A stretch of 64,000 bases of DNA from CBDAPI01 sp965248635 (GTDB lineage Bacteria; Acidobacteriota; UBA6911; RPQK01; CBDAPI01), in the NCBI GenBank assembly GCA_965248635.1, contig OZ252114.1, positions 868,001 through 932,000 on the forward strand, written 5' to 3'. Every line of letters begins with the position of its first letter. Positions within the stretch are counted from its first letter, which is position 1. The notes under the pieces are model-generated. The model saw nothing but the letters and a program-made list of their open reading frames with translations, was not told the DNA's origin and ran no database searches. Positions 62,055 to 64,000 of this stretch are shown piece after piece. A program made the position numbers and the translations under genes.

Positions 62055-62681
62055 ATGCTGCGCTTCATCGCTGTCTTTGTCGGGCTGGGTGTGCTTTTCC
62101 TGATCCCGTTTTTGATCTGGGGAGATCTGTTTGACGCAGCCTTGACCCGCCAGGGCTCCATCGCCTGGATGGAGTCCTTCGGTCCCCTGGGCTGGATAGC
62201 AGGCATCGGACTTCTCGTTTCGGACCTGGTCATTCCGATTCCCTCTACCGTCATCATGAGTGCCCTCGGCTATTTGTATGGAGCGGTCCTGGGGGGTCTG
62301 CTGGCAACTCTCGGATCCTGCCTTTCCGGACTGCTGGGCTACTTTCTGTGCCGGTGCTTCGGCACTCGAGCGGCAGCAAGTCTGGTTGGCGAGGAACCAC
62401 TTGTCGAGATGGAGACAACCTTTCGGCAAATGGGGGGATGGCTGGTGGTGCTGTCGAGGTGGTTGCCCCTTTTTCCAGAGGTGGTCGCGTGCATGGCCGG
62501 ACTCGCGAAAATGCCCCTCCCCCTCTTTGGGTTGGCTCTTGTCTGCGGGTCATTGCCCCTGGGGTTGGTGTTTGCCCTGATTGGATCCCTTGGTGTGTCG
62601 AGCCCTCTCTCGGCCCTGGCACTGAGTGCGGTTTTGCCGCCGCTCCTGTGGCTGGCTGCCCGCAGGTTGCTGGTGCGGTAG
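62055..62681 (+). CDS. TVP38/TMEM64 (VTT, DedA-like) membrane protein
   Basis: 208-aa inner membrane protein with about five hydrophobic segments. VTT signature: SDLVIPIPSTVIMSALGYLYGAVLGGLLATLGS, then the ARCF-like CRCFGTRAA and the conserved RWLPLFPEVVACMAGLAKMP segment. Family members are linked to lipid scrambling or flipping and membrane homeostasis; exact role unknown. The frame starts with ATG at 62055, with GGAG-type bases weak before it. Converges with the cytochrome peroxidase gene; a heptad repeat array lies between the stops. Confidence 0.88.
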   Translation: MLRFIAVFVGLGVLFLIPFLIWGDLFDAALTRQGSIAWMESFGPLGWIAGIGLLVSDLVIPIPSTVIMSALGYLYGAVLGGLLATLGSCLSGLLGYFLCRCFGTRAAASLVGEEPLVEMETTFRQMGGWLVVLSRWLPLFPEVVACMAGLAKMPLPLFGLALVCGSLPLGLVFALIGSLGVSSPLSALALSAVLPPLLWLAARRLLVR

Positions 62682-62738
62682 GAGGTTCCAACGCTACATC
62701 TCAGCCCTCGCTGCCGCTCGGGTTATGATAACTGCTCG

Positions 62739-62765
62739 GTTGGAACCTGGAACGTGAAACCCGGC
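62739..62765 (+). repeat. tandem 7-bp repeat array
   Basis: A partial unit (GTTGGA), then ACCTGGA, ACGTGAA and ACCCGGC in 7-bp phase, in the 94-bp gap between two converging genes. ACCTGGA is also in the 12970 array. Confidence 0.55.
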
Positions 62766-62775
62766 ACGGCGAAGC

Positions 62776-63849
62776 CTACTCCGGTAGCGTCGGTTCCTCA
62801 ATGTTGTAATCCACGTCCAAAGCCGTCAAGAAGGCCAGCAGATCCTGCTTCTCGTCGTCGGTCAACTTGGCCTTCTTCGTCTCGTCCAGGTTTTCCTCGT
62901 CCAGGTACGGGTTGGCCAGACCGCCATCCAGCATCAGGTCGACTGCTTCTTCCAGGGTGGCTACGCTGCCATTGTGAAAGTAGGGGGCGGACTTACTGAT
63001 ATCCAGAAGAGTGGGTGTCTTGAAAGCGCCCGTGTCCTTCTCCTGGCCACTGACTTTGGCCCGGCCTACATCGGGGGTTTCGGCATCCATTCCGATTCCG
63101 ACATTGTGATACTGCATGTCGGTAAGGAGGATCGAATCGTGGCAGTTGGTGCACTTGGCCTTTTCACTGAAAACCTGCCACCCTCTCCTCTCCTGCTCGT
63201 TGAAGACGGTCTCGTGGCCGCGCTGAAAGTGGGACCACCTGGACTCATTGGCCACAAGTGTTCGCATGAACGCGGCCACAGCGTACGCCACATGGTCCGG
63301 GCTGGCATCGGAGCCGAAGACCAGCTGGAACTGCTGACGGTATCCCTCGATTTCGTTGAGCCGGGCTGAGATGTCATCCATGCTGGGGGCTCCATTTTTT
63401 CCGGAGGCACCCATGTTCCCCCCGCCCCAGGCACCCTTCACCTGTTTTTCGAGTGCCCCCGAGCGGCCGTCCCAGTAGAGCTCTCCGTAGTAGCCGACAT
63501 TCCACATGGTGGGGGCTGATCGAGTCAGGGTACGGTCGAAGGCGCCGATTGCAAGCGGTTTGCCATCCGTGAGGCCATGTTCCTGCAGATGGCATCCATA
63601 GCAGGAACGCTCTCCGTCTCCGCTGAGTCGGGGGTCATAGTAAAGCTGTTTGCCGAGTTCAACCCTGGCGACAGTCATGGGGTTGTCCGCAGGAATCTGC
63701 ATCGCCTCATATCCCGGAAGTTGAGGCCACACCGGTTCCGGTTCAGGTTCCGGCTCCAGCGGCGGCTCTCCCCCGCAAGCAAAAAGGATGCTAGGCAAAA
63801 CAAATGCCAGGGCGCACAGGTAGGGGCTCTGTCTCCTCCGGAGCTTCAT
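62776..63849 (-). CDS. di-haem cytochrome c peroxidase (MauG/CCP family)
   Basis: Exported lipoprotein (ALAFVLPSILFACGGE; lipobox LFAC near residue 25) of the bacterial cytochrome c peroxidase family, reducing hydrogen peroxide with electrons from small cytochromes, or acting as a MauG-like oxidase. Two haem sites are visible: CYGCHLQEHGLTDG in the N-terminal half and CTNCHDSILLTD in the C-terminal half. Further family segments: VELGKQLYYDPRLSGDG, RSAPTMWNVGYY, KTPTLLDISKSAPYFHNGS and YLDEEN before the end. GGGAGG precedes the ATG. 357 aa, normal. Confidence 0.94.
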   Translation of the reverse strand: MKLRRRQSPYLCALAFVLPSILFACGGEPPLEPEPEPEPVWPQLPGYEAMQIPADNPMTVARVELGKQLYYDPRLSGDGERSCYGCHLQEHGLTDGKPLAIGAFDRTLTRSAPTMWNVGYYGELYWDGRSGALEKQVKGAWGGGNMGASGKNGAPSMDDISARLNEIEGYRQQFQLVFGSDASPDHVAYAVAAFMRTLVANESRWSHFQRGHETVFNEQERRGWQVFSEKAKCTNCHDSILLTDMQYHNVGIGMDAETPDVGRAKVSGQEKDTGAFKTPTLLDISKSAPYFHNGSVATLEEAVDLMLDGGLANPYLDEENLDETKKAKLTDDEKQDLLAFLTALDVDYNIEEPTLPE

Positions 63850-63927
63850 GCTGTTCCTCCCTTATCAGGCCTGAGCGGACGGTAGGTCCGCACTGGGTGA
63901 CATGACCCGACATTATAGGGAATTACG

Positions 63928-63960
63928 GGTTCCAGATTCCAGACGGTTCCCAGTTCCGGG
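63928..63960 (-). repeat. degenerate 7-bp repeat array upstream of the peroxidase gene
   Basis: Read on the minus strand, units of the type ATCTGGA and ACTGGGA alternate with ACC-type joints (for example TCTGGAATCTGGAACC). The phase slips once, so it is a poorer copy than 12970-13004. The remainder of 63850-64000 holds no recognised feature. Confidence 0.35.
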
Positions 63961-64000
63961 GTCCGAGTCAGGCCAAGATCACCGCTCCGGCTGCTTGTAA

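Noticed and set aside
61550..62257. Long form (235 aa) of the PNPOx-like protein
   Set aside because: The extra 86 residues are antisense to the VTT membrane protein gene and unlike any PNPOx N-terminus.

Overview
The window is about 60 % GC and densely coded. It looks like a chromosomal piece from an uncultured, heterotrophic, Gram-negative-type bacterium. Two PVC-type haem-binding HEAT-repeat proteins, a DUF1549/DUF1553 cytochrome with its DUF1501 partner, a formylglycine sulfatase, and secreted beta-rich proteins with a shared C-terminal domain are the repertoire usually seen in Planctomycetota, Verrucomicrobiota and Acidobacteriota. I lean weakly to Acidobacteriota. No rRNA gene, complete tRNA or CRISPR array was seen.

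Layout. 1-13.4 kb holds housekeeping genes: the end of an M23 peptidase, a GAF-SpoIIE phosphatase, oligoendopeptidase F, class II DAHP synthase, and the AddA/AddB recombination nuclease pair. 13.6-22.0 kb is one + strand operon: DUF1553 cytochrome, DUF1501 protein (with a single-base frameshift), then a complete sugar ABC importer. 22.1-24.8 kb has a homoserine dehydrogenase, a decayed gene, and a second orphan copy of the sugar-binding lipoprotein. 24.8-29.6 kb looks like an acquired island: a tRNA 3'-end fragment at its left edge, a PhyH oxygenase, a transposase scrap, then a minus-strand operon (PhyH, a 40-residue membrane peptide, a kelch-SSS symporter broken by a TGA), ending in the sheared tail of an oxidoreductase gene.

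29.6-35.2 kb encodes secreted proteins: a PQQ-type sugar dehydrogenase fused to DUF11 (frameshifted), an HExxH peptidase-like TPR protein, and a beta-rich protein. 35.4-47.3 kb is a + strand operon: TetR regulator with two perfect palindromic operators, a membrane SRPBCC-like gene split by a complete ISAzo13-type insertion sequence with TTA target duplication, a second SRPBCC-like protein, sulfatase, SGNH hydrolase, PVC cytochrome, and a divergent Nramp-family transporter. 47.4-51.5 kb is a minus-strand operon: a Fur regulator fused to a rubrerythrin-like diiron domain, glycerol kinase, and an MFS transporter. A 2Fe-2S ferredoxin is transcribed divergently from it. 52-64 kb has a DinB/YfiT protein, a second PVC cytochrome, a sugar isomerase and Gfo/Idh/MocA pair, a DUF4432 epimerase-like protein, GNAT, YkvI-like, PNPOx-like and VTT membrane proteins, and a di-haem cytochrome c peroxidase.

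Two cross-cutting features stand out. Short arrays of a degenerate 7-bp unit (about AC[GC]TG[GA]A) sit just past gene ends at several places. Several genes carry single-base frameshifts or in-frame stops, which could be true decay or draft-assembly error.
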